Numbered from the stretch's first letter, positions 7,967 through 16,634 are shown. The stretch: 64,000 nt of DNA from an uncultured Collinsella sp. (GCA_900541685.1 UQKM01000010.1:12543-76542); one strand, 5' to 3'. Program-made: numbers and translations. Notes: generated by a model from the letters alone, not told the origin.

Positions 7967-9072
7967 TTCGCCGTCAACTTATCAATTTCCAAAACCGCAG
8001 CGTCGATGTCCGCGTCGGATTGGGCGCGTTCGAGGAGCTGCCGCGCATGTTTGCCTCGGCTGTGGGGAAGCCCAAGCGCGCGATGGTGGTTTGGAACGAC
8101 GCCACATCCGAGCGATTTGGCGAGGCTGTCGAGCATGCACTGGTTGACGCCGGTTTTGCCGTGTCGCTGCTCGTCCTCGAGGTTTCACCTGCTGGTGCTA
8201 CGCTTGCCGATGCCGATATCGTCTTTGGCGCCCTGTCGGCTAACGGCATTACCTGCGACGATCTCGTTGTCGCTGTCGGCGACACGGCGACCTGCTCAGT
8301 CGTTTGCTGGTGTGCCAATCAGTGGTGCGGTCGCACCGAGTGCGCCTTGCTGCCGACGACGTTCGACGCCATGCTCACGGTCGCGACGACTATGAAGCCG
8401 CTTGTCGCCTCGTCGGCGCATGCGCTTCCCGCTATCGCGTTCCGTCCCGAGCCGGGCTTGGTCGTGTGTGACCTCGACCTTGTTCGCGAGGCGGACCCCG
8501 AGGACCTCAAGCTCGGCTATGCGGTACTTGTTGGCACCATGCTTTCGAGCAGCAAGTCCCGCTGGAATCAGTTTACCGAGACCGTTCCCGAGATTCTCGC
8601 AGGCGAGGAGGTCGCGCTCGTCAATGCCGTTCAGTGGTCTCAGACTGCCCGCAAGGACGTACTGATGGCCACGAACCCGAGCGCCCGTCATGCGCTCGAT
8701 TTTGGCAAGACGGGGGAGCGTACCCTGCGCGCCTGCTTGGTCGATGCCGCGTCGCAGGTCCCTGTCTACCAGCTGCTGTCCGAGGGCATGCGCTTTGAGG
8801 CGCGCCTAGCACATGATGCCTGTGACTTCGATATCGATTACGTCTTTGAGGTCGATGACTGCCTGGAGGACTTTGGTATCGAGGAGCTTGCCTTCGATCT
8901 GGAGCCTGCCTCATATATCGAGGAGTTCCGCAGGCAGCAGTTTGTCCGCTCGAACCGCAGCATGTTGCCGCTGCCCGCGGCGCTCGGCGCCATTCGTCTA
9001 ACGAGCGTTGAGGACGAGGTTCTCGACCGCCATGCTCGCGCATACTTGGCTTCTCGCAAAGAACTTCTCTAG
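7963..9072 (+). CDS. AroB-like protein (3-dehydroquinate synthase family) lacking catalytic and metal-binding residues
   Basis: The 369 residues keep the general layout of 3-dehydroquinate synthase: an N-terminal Rossmann-like half (LVVAVGDTATC, 102-111, in place of the GGGVIGD loop), then LLPTTFDAML (129-138) in place of PTTLLAMVDSS. The defining residues are missing. The GGKTAVN lysine loop reads TTMKPLVA. The metal-binding Glu of AEVIKYG is replaced in LKLGYAVLV. NLGHTFGHA reads LDFGKTGER, and the HGEA histidine reads LLSEGMR. The open reading frame is undamaged over its full length and is coupled to aroK, so it looks maintained. I infer a non-catalytic or repurposed homologue. A true enzyme with a very divergent active site cannot be excluded. 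Confidence 0.7.
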   Translation: MIRRQLINFQNRSVDVRVGLGAFEELPRMFASAVGKPKRAMVVWNDATSERFGEAVEHALVDAGFAVSLLVLEVSPAGATLADADIVFGALSANGITCDDLVVAVGDTATCSVVCWCANQWCGRTECALLPTTFDAMLTVATTMKPLVASSAHALPAIAFRPEPGLVVCDLDLVREADPEDLKLGYAVLVGTMLSSSKSRWNQFTETVPEILAGEEVALVNAVQWSQTARKDVLMATNPSARHALDFGKTGERTLRACLVDAASQVPVYQLLSEGMRFEARLAHDACDFDIDYVFEVDDCLEDFGIEELAFDLEPASYIEEFRRQQFVRSNRSMLPLPAALGAIRLTSVEDEVLDRHARAYLASRKELL

Positions 9073-9078
9073 GATTTA

Positions 9079-9107
9079 TTGACATACATCGTCTTTCGTA
9101 TCATGTT
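9079..9107 (+). promoter_or_regulatory. possible promoter of the M24 peptidase gene
   Basis: TTGACA at 9079-9084 lies just behind the aroB-like stop. The best-spaced -10 (17 bases) is CATGTT at 9102-9107, and TATCAT at 9099-9104 is a closer match but only 14 bases away. The -35 box is convincing; the -10 is uncertain. Confidence 0.35.
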
Positions 9108-9204
9108 GAGGTGCGGGTTTCCAATCGGTTGCGAATCGCGCGCGATTCCGTCGTTCGGTTGAGACCCGTTCCGTCTTTATAGAGACAACAAGAAAGGAAT
9201 CTGC

Positions 9205-10335
9205 ATGTCAGAGTTTGCTGCCGGTCCCGCCGGTCGTATCGAGCGTGTCCGTGCCCTGATGGTTGAGCGTGGCTACGACGCTATCGTGGTGCGCGACGAG
9301 GCCAACCTTCGTTGGCTTACGGGCGTCAAGGGCGTCTTCGATTACACCTTCGAGTTCCCGCATGCTGCGTTTATTACGGCCGACCAGTGCCTGTTCCATA
9401 CCGACTCGCGCTATCTCAACAGCTTTGAGGAGAACACGCCCGCCGGCAGCCCCTGGGTTTACGACATGGACGAGGGCACCATCTCCGGTTGGGTCGCCGG
9501 CAAGATCGCGGCCAACAAGTGCCGCGTCTGCGCTGTCGAGGACGACATGCAGATCAACTTCTACCAGGGTATCCAGCGTGGCTTGGAGGATCGTTCCGTC
9601 GCCTGCATGTTGCCGCTGATGCATGACGACATTCGCAAGATGCGCGCCATCAAGGACGCCGAGGAGATCGAGCTCATGCGCCATGCGCAGTCGATCACCG
9701 ACACCGCCTTCCAGCACATGCTCGGCTATATTAAGCCCGGTATGACCGAGAAGCAGGTTCGCAACGAGCTCGAGAACTTTATGTTCGCCAACGGTGCCGA
9801 CAGCTTGGCCTTCGGCTCTATCGTGGCGAGCGGCCCCAATACCGCCAACCCGCATGCCGTCCCCAGTGATCGCGTGATCGAGAAGGGCGACTTCGTCCTC
9901 ATGGATTACGGCGCGGGCTACTGCGACTACCGCTCCGACATGACGCGTACCGTCGTGATGGGCGAGCCCACCCAGGAGCAGCTCGACTTGTACGCGCTCG
10001 TACGCCGCACCCACGAGGAGTGCGTCGCCGCTATCCATCCGGGCGTCGAGGGCAACGACATTTTCAAGCTTTCCAAGAAGATCATCGGCGATGCCGGCTA
10101 TGGCGATTACTACAACCATGGTCTGGGCCACGGCGTGGGCATTGACATCCACGAGCTGCCCAACTTCAACCGCAGCAAGAATATCATCGAGGTTGGCTCG
10201 GTTATCACCATGGAGCCCGGCGTGTACCTGCCTGGTGTGGGCGGCGTGCGCCTGGAGGACTACGGCGTGGTCACCGAGAACGGCTACGAGCCCTTCACCA
10301 AGACGCCGCACGACCTCCACGTCATCGATTGCTAG
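9205..10335 (+). CDS. M24 family metallopeptidase (Xaa-Pro aminopeptidase/dipeptidase)
   Basis: Cytosolic metallopeptidase of 376 residues that probably trims peptides with proline in the second position. The N-terminal creatinase-like domain (about 1-135, with DEANLRWLTGVKG) is followed by the pita-bread catalytic domain. The metal ligands are all visible: the two Asp in LMDYGAGYCDYRSDMTRT, His in NHGLGHGVGIDIHE, and the two Glu in ITMEPGVYLPG and RLEDYGVV. The ATG follows AAGAAAGGA by 6 bases. It is a single-gene unit, with a promoter-like TTGACA 120 bases upstream and a strong terminator downstream. Sequence alone does not separate aminopeptidase P from prolidase. Confidence 0.92.
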   Translation: MSEFAAGPAGRIERVRALMVERGYDAIVVRDEANLRWLTGVKGVFDYTFEFPHAAFITADQCLFHTDSRYLNSFEENTPAGSPWVYDMDEGTISGWVAGKIAANKCRVCAVEDDMQINFYQGIQRGLEDRSVACMLPLMHDDIRKMRAIKDAEEIELMRHAQSITDTAFQHMLGYIKPGMTEKQVRNELENFMFANGADSLAFGSIVASGPNTANPHAVPSDRVIEKGDFVLMDYGAGYCDYRSDMTRTVVMGEPTQEQLDLYALVRRTHEECVAAIHPGVEGNDIFKLSKKIIGDAGYGDYYNHGLGHGVGIDIHELPNFNRSKNIIEVGSVITMEPGVYLPGVGGVRLEDYGVVTENGYEPFTKTPHDLHVIDC

Positions 10336-10357
10336 CTCATTTCGATAGATTTTTGGG

Positions 10358-10400
10358 GCGGGGCGTTCGGATAGATTCGGACGCCCCGCGTTCTCTTTTT
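10358..10400 (+). terminator. rho-independent terminator after the M24 peptidase
   Basis: The 12-base stem GCGGGGCGTTCG/CGGACGCCCCGC around GATAGATT is followed by GTTCTCTTTTT. Confidence 0.85.
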
Positions 10401-10494
10401 ATGCGCTCGCTGCAGGCGCCTTCTGCAAGTGTATAATTATGGTCGTATGTAATTTGGACGCTTGTGCGTTCTGCCCATAACAAGAAAGGTCGCT

Positions 10495-11058
10495 ATGCCT
10501 ACCATTTCTACCGCCGACTTCAAGAACGGCCTCGGTCTCCGCATTAAGGACAAGGTCTACACCATCGTCGAGTTCCAGCATGTCAAGCCGGGCAAGGGCG
10601 GCGCGTTTGTGCGCTACAAGACCCGCGACATCAAGAGCGGCCGCGTCGTCGAGAACACCTGCAACGCCGGCACCAAGTTCGAGAGCGTCATGCTCACTAC
10701 CCGTGAGTTCCAGTACCTCTACAACGATGGCACTGACTACATCTTCATGGACAACGAGTCCTATGAGCAGGTTCCCGTTCCCGAGGACATGGTGGGCGAG
10801 AATTCCAAGTGGCTGCGCGAGAACGACATCTGCCAGCTGCTCTTCGCCGACGATGAGCTCATGGGCGTGACCCCGCCGATGTTCATCGAGACCACCATCG
10901 TCCAGACCGACCCGGGCTTTAAGGGCGACACCGTCCAGGGTTCCACCAAGCCGGCCACGATCGACACCGGCGCTGTCATCCAGGTCCCCATGTACCTCAA
11001 CGAGGGCGAGGTCATCAAGGTTGACACCCGCGACGGCAAGTTCGTCTCCCGCGTCTAG
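10495..11058 (+). CDS. efp: elongation factor P
   Basis: Translation factor that relieves ribosome stalling at polyproline stretches by entering the E site next to the P-site tRNA. Its 187 residues form three beta-barrel domains: a KOW-like domain (1-65), the central OB domain, and the C-terminal domain ending in VIKVDTRDGKFVSRV. The tip loop is KPGKGGAF, with Lys34 at the position modified in many bacteria. No modification gene is adjacent. The ATG at 10495 follows AGAAAGG by 5 bases; an in-frame start at 10462 is too far upstream. A TATAAT box is at 10432-10437, giving a leader of about 50 bases. The gene opens the efp-asp23-nusB-xseB-tlyA-nadK-recN series. Confidence 0.97.
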   Translation: MPTISTADFKNGLGLRIKDKVYTIVEFQHVKPGKGGAFVRYKTRDIKSGRVVENTCNAGTKFESVMLTTREFQYLYNDGTDYIFMDNESYEQVPVPEDMVGENSKWLRENDICQLLFADDELMGVTPPMFIETTIVQTDPGFKGDTVQGSTKPATIDTGAVIQVPMYLNEGEVIKVDTRDGKFVSRV

Positions 11059-11082
11059 CAACCAACTCTTCTAGGAGGACTC

Positions 11083-11445
11083 ATGCCCCAGGAAATCAAG
11101 ATTGACGGCATCGGCATTTCGCCCGATGTTCTGACCGCCATCGTCTCGCGCGCCGTGTCGGATGTCGAGGGCATCGCCTCCGTTGGCGTCAAGGACCTTG
11201 CCACCAACCTTGTCTCCATGATGCTCTCGTCCAAGGCCCCGGCTTCCGAGCCGGCGGTCGAGACCGAGGTCGTCGGCGACAAGCTCGCACTCACCGTGCG
11301 CGTCGTGGTGTTCTTTGGCTATCCGTTCAAGAAACTCGCCGAGGCCGTTCGCGCTGCCGTGGTCGCTGCCATCGATGCCCAGGTGGGCGTTGAGGTCGAG
11401 CGCGTTGACGTTTGCATCGACGGCCTCGTTTTCCCCAAGGAGTAA
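11083..11445 (+). CDS. Asp23/Gls24 family envelope stress protein
   Basis: A 120-residue Asp23/Gls24 (DUF322) protein. Members are abundant membrane-associated factors linked to cell-envelope stress in Gram-positive bacteria. It shows the family pattern ISPDVLTAIVSRAVSDVEGI near the start and a central LALTVRVVVFFGYPFKKLAE strand-helix, ending with VERVDVCIDGLVFP. The start follows TAGGAGGA by 3-4 bases. It is 24 bases behind efp and 3 bases before nusB, which fits the usual asp23-nusB pairing. Its exact function is unknown. Confidence 0.9.
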   Translation: MPQEIKIDGIGISPDVLTAIVSRAVSDVEGIASVGVKDLATNLVSMMLSSKAPASEPAVETEVVGDKLALTVRVVVFFGYPFKKLAEAVRAAVVAAIDAQVGVEVERVDVCIDGLVFPKE

Positions 11446-11448
11446 CCT

Positions 11449-12036
11449 TTGAGCCTTAAGGTTTATCGCGGGCGTACGCTTGCCCGCAGTCAGGCGCTGC
11501 AGCTGCTGTTCCAGGCCGAGGCCACGGACAGCCCGCTCGAGCGCGTCCTCGAGGGCGATTTCCTGATCTCGAAGGGCCCCCTCGACCCCTATGCGCTGGA
11601 GCTGTGCCGCGGTGCCTACGAGCATATCGATCGCATCGACTGTGCCCTGCGCGCCGTCGCCAAGAACTGGGATCTTATGCGCATGCCCGGCGCCGACCGC
11701 AATCTGCTGCGTATCGCCGTCTACGAGATGCGCTTCCTCACCGACGAAGAGGTCTCGGACGCTATCGTGATCAACGAGGCCGTCGAACTTGCCAAGGCCT
11801 ATGGCACCGACCAGTCCGCGTCGTTCGTCAACGGCGTGCTGGGCAAGATCGCGCGCAGCGAGGAGTTGCCGGGTGAGGACCTGTACCAGGAACTGCTGGC
11901 CGAGGATCGCGCTCGCGAGGAGGCCCAGGCTGCTGAGGCTGCCGCCAAGGTCGCCGCCGCTCAGGCTACCGCCGGTGTACTTGCCGAGGATATGGACGCT
12001 GCTGAGGCCGTCGAGGCCGACTCCGTCGAGGAGTAG
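11449..12036 (+). CDS. nusB: transcription antitermination factor NusB
   Basis: All-helical RNA-binding protein that works with NusE (S10) at boxA to keep rRNA transcription processive. The conserved parts are RSQALQLLFQAEA near the start, DRNLLRIAVYEMRF, and VINEAVELAKAYGTDQSASFVNGVL near residues 108-130. The start is TTG at 11449, preceded by AAGGAG inside the asp23 stop region; no ATG exists nearby. At 195 residues it is about 50 longer than typical NusB because of an Ala/Glu-rich tail (about 145-195) with no recognisable fold, also seen as low-complexity repeats in its codons. Confidence 0.93.
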   Translation: MSLKVYRGRTLARSQALQLLFQAEATDSPLERVLEGDFLISKGPLDPYALELCRGAYEHIDRIDCALRAVAKNWDLMRMPGADRNLLRIAVYEMRFLTDEEVSDAIVINEAVELAKAYGTDQSASFVNGVLGKIARSEELPGEDLYQELLAEDRAREEAQAAEAAAKVAAAQATAGVLAEDMDAAEAVEADSVEE

Positions 12037-12038
12037 CC

Positions 12039-12278
12039 ATGCCAGAGGGTTCTGTCCGTAACTTTGACGAGATCTCGGACCGTCTGGACCAGATCATCGC
12101 TACCGTTCGCTCCAAGGATACGTCCTTGGAGCGTTCACTCGATCTGTTTGACGAAGCGATTGAGCTGGGCTCCCGCGCGGTCGATATGGTCGACAAGTTT
12201 GAGCTGACGCCGCGTGAGGCCGATAAGCTCGAACAGGAATACGATGAGGATGCGGCAAACGAATCCCAGGATAGTTAG
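12039..12278 (+). CDS. xseB: exodeoxyribonuclease VII small subunit
   Basis: A 79-residue partner of XseA in the exonuclease VII complex, which degrades single-stranded DNA. The family signature is NFDEISDRLDQIIATVRSKD followed by SLERSLDLFDEAIELG, both amphipathic helices that pack on the large subunit's coiled coil. The tail is acidic. It starts two bases after the nusB stop. The large subunit xseA, often the neighbour, is not in this window. Confidence 0.92.
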   Translation: MPEGSVRNFDEISDRLDQIIATVRSKDTSLERSLDLFDEAIELGSRAVDMVDKFELTPREADKLEQEYDEDAANESQDS

Positions 12279-12303
12279 CCGCATCTCCGGATACGAATGG
12301 TTG

Positions 12304-13116
12304 ATGGCATTCATGAAACGCGTGCGTCTTGATGACGAACTGATTTCACAGGGCATCTGCGCCGATCGCGCGGATGCCCTTCGCACTCTTATGGCCGGCC
12401 TGGTCTCGAGTGGCGGCGAGCGCTTGACTTCGCCGGGCCTTAAGGTGACCCCGGGCTTGCCTCTGCACGTGAAGGGGCGCATTCCGTACGTTGGGCGCGG
12501 CGGCCTTAAGCTCGAGGGTGCGCTCGATGCGTTTTGTATCGACCCGACGGGCCTTGTCTGCCTGGACGTAGGCTGCTCTACCGGCGGCTTTACCGATTGT
12601 CTGCTCAAGCGCGGAGCTGCGACCGTTGTTTCGGTGGACGTGGGTCGCGCCCAGTTTGATTGGTCGTTGCGTCAGGACGATCGCGTGACGCTGCATGAGC
12701 GCACAAACGTGACGCAGCTGCCTGAGCTTGGCTATGCCGGTGCCATCGACCTGGCTGTATGTGATGTCTCGTTTACCAGCATCGCGAATATCATCGACGC
12801 CGTGCTGGCGTGCCTGAAGCCTTCGGGTTCGTTCTGCACGCTCGTAAAGCCCCAGTTTGAGGCGCCGGCTGCGCTGGTGGGCGACGGCGGTATCGTGACC
12901 GACTCCGCCGTCCGCCGCGATACGCTCGTGGCGGCGATTGAGCTTTTTGCCGCCAAGGGCCTGTTCCCGCTTGACGTGTGCGTGTCGCCCATCCATGGCG
13001 CTAAGGGCAACGTTGAGTTTTTCTTGTACGGCACAAGGTTTGTCCCCGGGGAGCGCGCCGACGATGAGCTGCAATCCCAGGTATCGGCTTTGAGCGAGAA
13101 AGCTGCAACGCTATGA
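12304..13116 (+). CDS. tlyA: TlyA-type rRNA (cytidine-2'-O)-methyltransferase
   Basis: Methylates ribose 2'-OH of cytidines in 16S and/or 23S rRNA in the TlyA family. An N-terminal S4 RNA-binding domain (RVRLDDELISQGICADRADA, to about residue 65) precedes an FtsJ-like domain. The SAM motif is CLDVGCSTGGFTDCLLKRGA, followed by VSVDVGRAQFDWSLR, CDVSFTS and LVKPQFE. The start is uncertain: ATG at 12304 (270 residues) and ATG at 12313 both fit, and neither has a good ribosome site. The long frame from 12214 would overlap xseB and is rejected. The stop overlaps nadK by ATGA. Confidence 0.9.
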   Translation: MAFMKRVRLDDELISQGICADRADALRTLMAGLVSSGGERLTSPGLKVTPGLPLHVKGRIPYVGRGGLKLEGALDAFCIDPTGLVCLDVGCSTGGFTDCLLKRGAATVVSVDVGRAQFDWSLRQDDRVTLHERTNVTQLPELGYAGAIDLAVCDVSFTSIANIIDAVLACLKPSGSFCTLVKPQFEAPAALVGDGGIVTDSAVRRDTLVAAIELFAAKGLFPLDVCVSPIHGAKGNVEFFLYGTRFVPGERADDELQSQVSALSEKAATL

Positions 13117-13973
13117 AGGTCTTTCTGGTTCCCAATTACTACAAGCAAGAGGCGGTCGAGAGCGGCCTGATGCTCGAGCTTTGGCTTTCGCGCCAAGGCT
13201 ATGAGGTCGCATGGGCGGCCGATCAGCGATCGAAGATTCAAAGCACGCCTGATATTGACGGCTCAGATCTGGTCATTACACTCGGCGGCGACGGTACGTT
13301 GCTGCGCGCTGCCCGCATCCTCAACCATCGCGAGATTCCTATCCTTGGTCTTTCCTATGGTCACCTGGGCTTTTTAACTGCTGCGAGCCCCGAGGAGCGC
13401 GACATTCTGCAGGTCGTGAGCGATGCTCTGTCCGGCGAGCTCCACGTGAGCCGCCGCGCCACCATCGCCGCGGATATCGTGTCCGTGCGCGAAGACGGCA
13501 CGAAGGATGTCGTGCGCACGTTTGCCCTCAACGATATGGCACTTACGCGCGGCCCCCTGTCCGATATGGTTGAGTTTGACATCACGGTGTCCGGCCATCA
13601 TATTGATCGCCTGCGCGGCGATGGTGTGGTCGTATCGACGGCGACCGGCTCCACCGGCTACGCGCTTTCCGCCGGCGGTCCCATTGTCAGCCCCGATTAC
13701 ACGGGTATGGTCTGTGTGCCCATCGCCCCGCATACCATTCAGGCTCGCGCTTTTTTGACCTCGCCGAGTGATGTAGTCGAGATCTTTATGTCCGATGATC
13801 GCCCGAGTGCGCCGGCCATTGCCATCGACGGACAGTTTATTACCTGCGATGGCACGGTCGAGAGCGTGGCCGTGCGCCGTGGTCCCGGCGACGTGCTGCT
13901 GCTCGATTACGGCCCCGAGAGCTTCTATAACTCGGTGAGCCGCGTGTTCTACGGAGTGCGTCATGATCGATGA
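13113..13973 (+). CDS. nadK: NAD kinase
   Basis: Makes NADP from NAD and ATP or polyphosphate. Its 286 residues show the catalytic GGDGTLLRAAR, the NAD-binding ALNDMALTRGP (the usual NE is ND here), GDGVVVSTATGSTGYALSAGG and the C-terminal DGQFITCDG. It starts inside the tlyA stop codon (ATGA) and overlaps recN by 11 bases. The tlyA-nadK-recN order is widespread in Gram-positive bacteria and supports all three calls. Confidence 0.95.
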   Translation: MKVFLVPNYYKQEAVESGLMLELWLSRQGYEVAWAADQRSKIQSTPDIDGSDLVITLGGDGTLLRAARILNHREIPILGLSYGHLGFLTAASPEERDILQVVSDALSGELHVSRRATIAADIVSVREDGTKDVVRTFALNDMALTRGPLSDMVEFDITVSGHHIDRLRGDGVVVSTATGSTGYALSAGGPIVSPDYTGMVCVPIAPHTIQARAFLTSPSDVVEIFMSDDRPSAPAIAIDGQFITCDGTVESVAVRRGPGDVLLLDYGPESFYNSVSRVFYGVRHDR

Positions 13974-15591
13974 GCTGCAGGTTTCCAACATTGCACTCAT
14001 TCGCGAGGCGACGCTGGTGCCGAGTGCGGGCCTGACTGTCCTGACCGGTGAGACCGGCGCCGGTAAGACCGCGCTGCTCTCGGCCCTCAAGCTTATTTTG
14101 GGCGAGCGCGCGGATTCGTCGACGGTGCGCGAGGGCGAGGCGCTGGCGAGCGTCGAGGCGCGCTTGTTCGACGGCCCGCACGACACGGAGGGCTTTACCG
14201 TGCAGCGCAGCCTCTCTGCCGAGGGTCGCAGCCGCGTCAAGATTGATGGTCGCATTGCCAGCGTGCGCGAGCTTTCCGAGCGCGTCGGCGTGATGATGGA
14301 TCTGTGCGGCCAGCATGAACATCAGCGCCTGCTCGATCCGGCACATCATGTTGCCATTGTCGATGCCTGGGCTGGTCGCTCTGCGTTCGAGGCGCTGGAA
14401 AAGTACCGTGCCTGCTTTAAGGCGTCGCGTGCGGCTGCCAAGGAGGTCCGTCGCGTAGAGGAGGCGTCGCGTGCGCAGGGGAGTCGCGTCGAGGAGGCGC
14501 GCTTCGCCCTGGAGCGTATCGCCGAGGTCGACCCCAAGCCGGGTGAGTATGAGGAGCTCGAGGAGCTGCTGCCGCGCTCCGAGCATGCCGAGGTGCTGGT
14601 GGCGACGGCCAACGATGCCCATGCATCGCTTACTTCCGAAGGGGGAGCGCTCGATGCCGTGAACGGCGCCGTGGCAGAACTGTCGCGCATGGCGACCGTC
14701 GATCGCAAACTGAGTGACATCGTCGACGCACTTTCGGATGCCTGCATCTCACTCGAGGATTGCGCCAACGAGCTGCGTGCTTATCGCGATGGCGTTGCGT
14801 TCGATCCTCGCGAGCTCGCTCGCATGCGTGAGCGGTATTCCGACCTCAAGGGCCTGTTGCGTCAGTGGGGTCCCACCATGGACGATGTTTTTGCCATGCG
14901 CGATCGCTCGCAAGAGCTGCTGTCCCTGGTCGATGATGGCGATGAACAGATCAAAAAGGCGCGTGAGGCACTCGGGAGCGCCGAGCGCGAGCTGTTCGCT
15001 GCCGCCAAGGCACTCAAGCGTGCGCGTAATACCGCTGCTCCGCGTTTTTGTCACGAGGTTGGCCGCCAAATGGCGCGCCTGGAGATGGGCGGCGCCGAGC
15101 TCGTTTGGGAGTCGCGTGATCTTCCGCGCGCCGAGTGGACGCCGGCGGGTCCTTCAAGCTACGAGCTTTTGTATCGCAGCGGTGTCGGCTTGACGCCGCG
15201 TCCCCTGCGCCGCATTGCCTCGGGCGGCGAGCTCAGCCGCGTCATGCTGGCGAGCAAGGTGGTCTTGGGTAATGCTGACGGCGTCGACACACTGGTATTT
15301 GACGAGGTCGATGCCGGTGTCGGCGGCTCCACGGCTCGTGCTCTTGCTGGTGTGCTGGCCGATCTTGCCGCTACGCATCAAGTGATTGTCGTAACCCACT
15401 TGGCGCAAGTCGCCGTCATGGCCGACAAGCATTATGTTGTCAGCAAGGAGCCGGGCGATGTTCCCCAGACGCATTTGGACGAGGTAACCGGCGAAGCGCG
15501 TACCGCCGAGATTGCCCGCATGTTGAGCGGCGATCAGTCCGAGGCAAGCTTGGCCCACGCAAAGCAGATGCTCGAAGAAGTTCGAGGCTAG
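13963..15591 (+). CDS. recN: DNA repair protein RecN
   Basis: SMC-like ATPase that binds DNA double-strand ends and promotes recombination repair. Of 542 residues, the N-terminal ATPase half has Walker A GETGAGKTALLSALKLILG (about 31-49) and the Q-loop MDLCGQHEHQRLLDP. The middle (about 145-360) is a coiled coil, and the C-terminal half has the signature RIASGGELSRVMLASK, Walker B TLVFDEVDAGVGG, and HLAQVAVMAD. ATG 13963 has GGAG 8 bases upstream. It ends the seven-gene series that began with efp. Confidence 0.96.
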   Translation: MIDELQVSNIALIREATLVPSAGLTVLTGETGAGKTALLSALKLILGERADSSTVREGEALASVEARLFDGPHDTEGFTVQRSLSAEGRSRVKIDGRIASVRELSERVGVMMDLCGQHEHQRLLDPAHHVAIVDAWAGRSAFEALEKYRACFKASRAAAKEVRRVEEASRAQGSRVEEARFALERIAEVDPKPGEYEELEELLPRSEHAEVLVATANDAHASLTSEGGALDAVNGAVAELSRMATVDRKLSDIVDALSDACISLEDCANELRAYRDGVAFDPRELARMRERYSDLKGLLRQWGPTMDDVFAMRDRSQELLSLVDDGDEQIKKAREALGSAERELFAAAKALKRARNTAAPRFCHEVGRQMARLEMGGAELVWESRDLPRAEWTPAGPSSYELLYRSGVGLTPRPLRRIASGGELSRVMLASKVVLGNADGVDTLVFDEVDAGVGGSTARALAGVLADLAATHQVIVVTHLAQVAVMADKHYVVSKEPGDVPQTHLDEVTGEARTAEIARMLSGDQSEASLAHAKQMLEEVRG

Positions 15592-15609
15592 GTCGTATCA
15601 GCGGTGTTG

Positions 15610-15643
15610 GTGGGACAAAATAGACTGAAATTTTTTGTCCCAC
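15610..15643. repeat. GTGGGACA palindrome between recN and the MurR/RpiR gene
   Basis: GTGGGACAAAA (15610-15620) and TTTTGTCCCAC (15633-15643) form an 11-base perfect stem with a 12-base loop, placed between two convergent genes. The A/T-rich inner stem lets it serve as a two-way terminator. The same GTGGGACA half-site forms the palindrome at 55890-55907. Confidence 0.7.
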
Positions 15644-15651
15644 TACGCGTT

Positions 15652-16509
15652 TTACTCAACGACCTTGTCCGGCTGGATGAGCTCCTCGTAGTAGCTGATA
15701 TGTTCGCGAGCGTCTTCAATCTCGGGCAGCAGGAAGTTGTAGATAACTTCGATGATCATCGTGGCGCTGATCTTGGAGAACGCAAAGTCACCCGTCGTCA
15801 GCAGCGCCTCGTGGTTGACGGTATTAAAAGTGTAGTCTGCCAGGCGCGCGAGCGGGGATTTGCTGTCGCTGCTGATGACGACTACGGTTGCGCCGCAGTC
15901 GCGAGCCGCTTTTGCCATGCGATTCAAACGGCGCGACTTGCCCGAGTTCGAAATCAGTACGATAACGTCACCCGGGCGTAACGTGAGCGCATAACCAATC
16001 GAGGTCTCGCTTATGGTGCTCGCCATGCAGCGCAGGCCCAGCTGCGAAAACTTAAACGTCGCATCGAGCGCGACCGCGTTCGTATTGCCCACAGCCGCAA
16101 ACTCAATAACCCCTGCATGCTTAAGGTCATGTACAACAGCCGCCAGCGTATCGTGGTCGATCCCGTCGATGGTCGCATTAAGCTCGCTCACCTTGGCAGC
16201 TAGGATGTTCTTGAGGCTCTGCTCCATATTGTCGAGTGAGACCTCGTCAGTCAGGCCCTCGTTGCGCTGGCTTTCCAAATCCCTCGCCAACGAAAACTGA
16301 AAGCTGCGGAAGCTACCAAAGCCAAGTTTGCGGCAGAAGCGCGAAACGGTCGCCTCGGACGTGGCGGCGGCGCGTGAGAGCTGAGCCGCCGTGAGGCGTG
16401 GCGCCTCGGACTGGTGCTCCAATATATAGTCGACAATGCGCTGCTCGGACTCGCTGTATCCCTGATGGGTACTAATGAGGGAAAGTGCGCTCTTGCTACT
16501 ATCGGTCAT
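15652..16509 (-). CDS. MurR/RpiR family transcriptional regulator
   Basis: Sugar-phosphate-responsive repressor of 285 residues. The N-terminal helix-turn-helix includes LTAAQLSRAAATSEATVSRF and CRKLGFGSFRSF (about 38-70). The C-terminal SIS domain (about 125-255) shows FAAVGNTNAVALDA and VIVLISNSGKSRRLNRMA, the phosphosugar-binding pattern. The ATG at 16509 follows AGGAGC; the longer frame from 16557 lacks a ribosome site. It is divergent from the fructose PTS gene across a 272-base gap that holds candidate operator sequence. It probably controls that gene, but the ligand is not shown by sequence. Confidence 0.88.
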   Translation of the reverse strand: MTDSSKSALSLISTHQGYSESEQRIVDYILEHQSEAPRLTAAQLSRAAATSEATVSRFCRKLGFGSFRSFQFSLARDLESQRNEGLTDEVSLDNMEQSLKNILAAKVSELNATIDGIDHDTLAAVVHDLKHAGVIEFAAVGNTNAVALDATFKFSQLGLRCMASTISETSIGYALTLRPGDVIVLISNSGKSRRLNRMAKAARDCGATVVVISSDSKSPLARLADYTFNTVNHEALLTTGDFAFSKISATMIIEVIYNFLLPEIEDAREHISYYEELIQPDKVVE

Positions 16510-16611
16510 GGATGGCTCCTGGTTGGCATGAAAATCGGAATCGTTTTGTAATGTCATAGTATAGGGGGATTTTCAATAACAAGATACACCTTGCCGTTTC
16601 AAGTGTTGATG

Positions 16612-16634
16612 GTAAACTTTCACCTACCGTTTAC
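16612..16634. promoter_or_regulatory. candidate operator in the murR-fruA gap
   Basis: Inverted GTAAAC (16612-16617) and GTTTAC (16629-16634) are separated by 11 bases, and TTTCACC occurs twice nearby (16618-16624 and about 16650). The gap 16510-16781 contains no gene. The placement fits a binding site for the divergent MurR/RpiR regulator, but this is inference. Confidence 0.35.
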
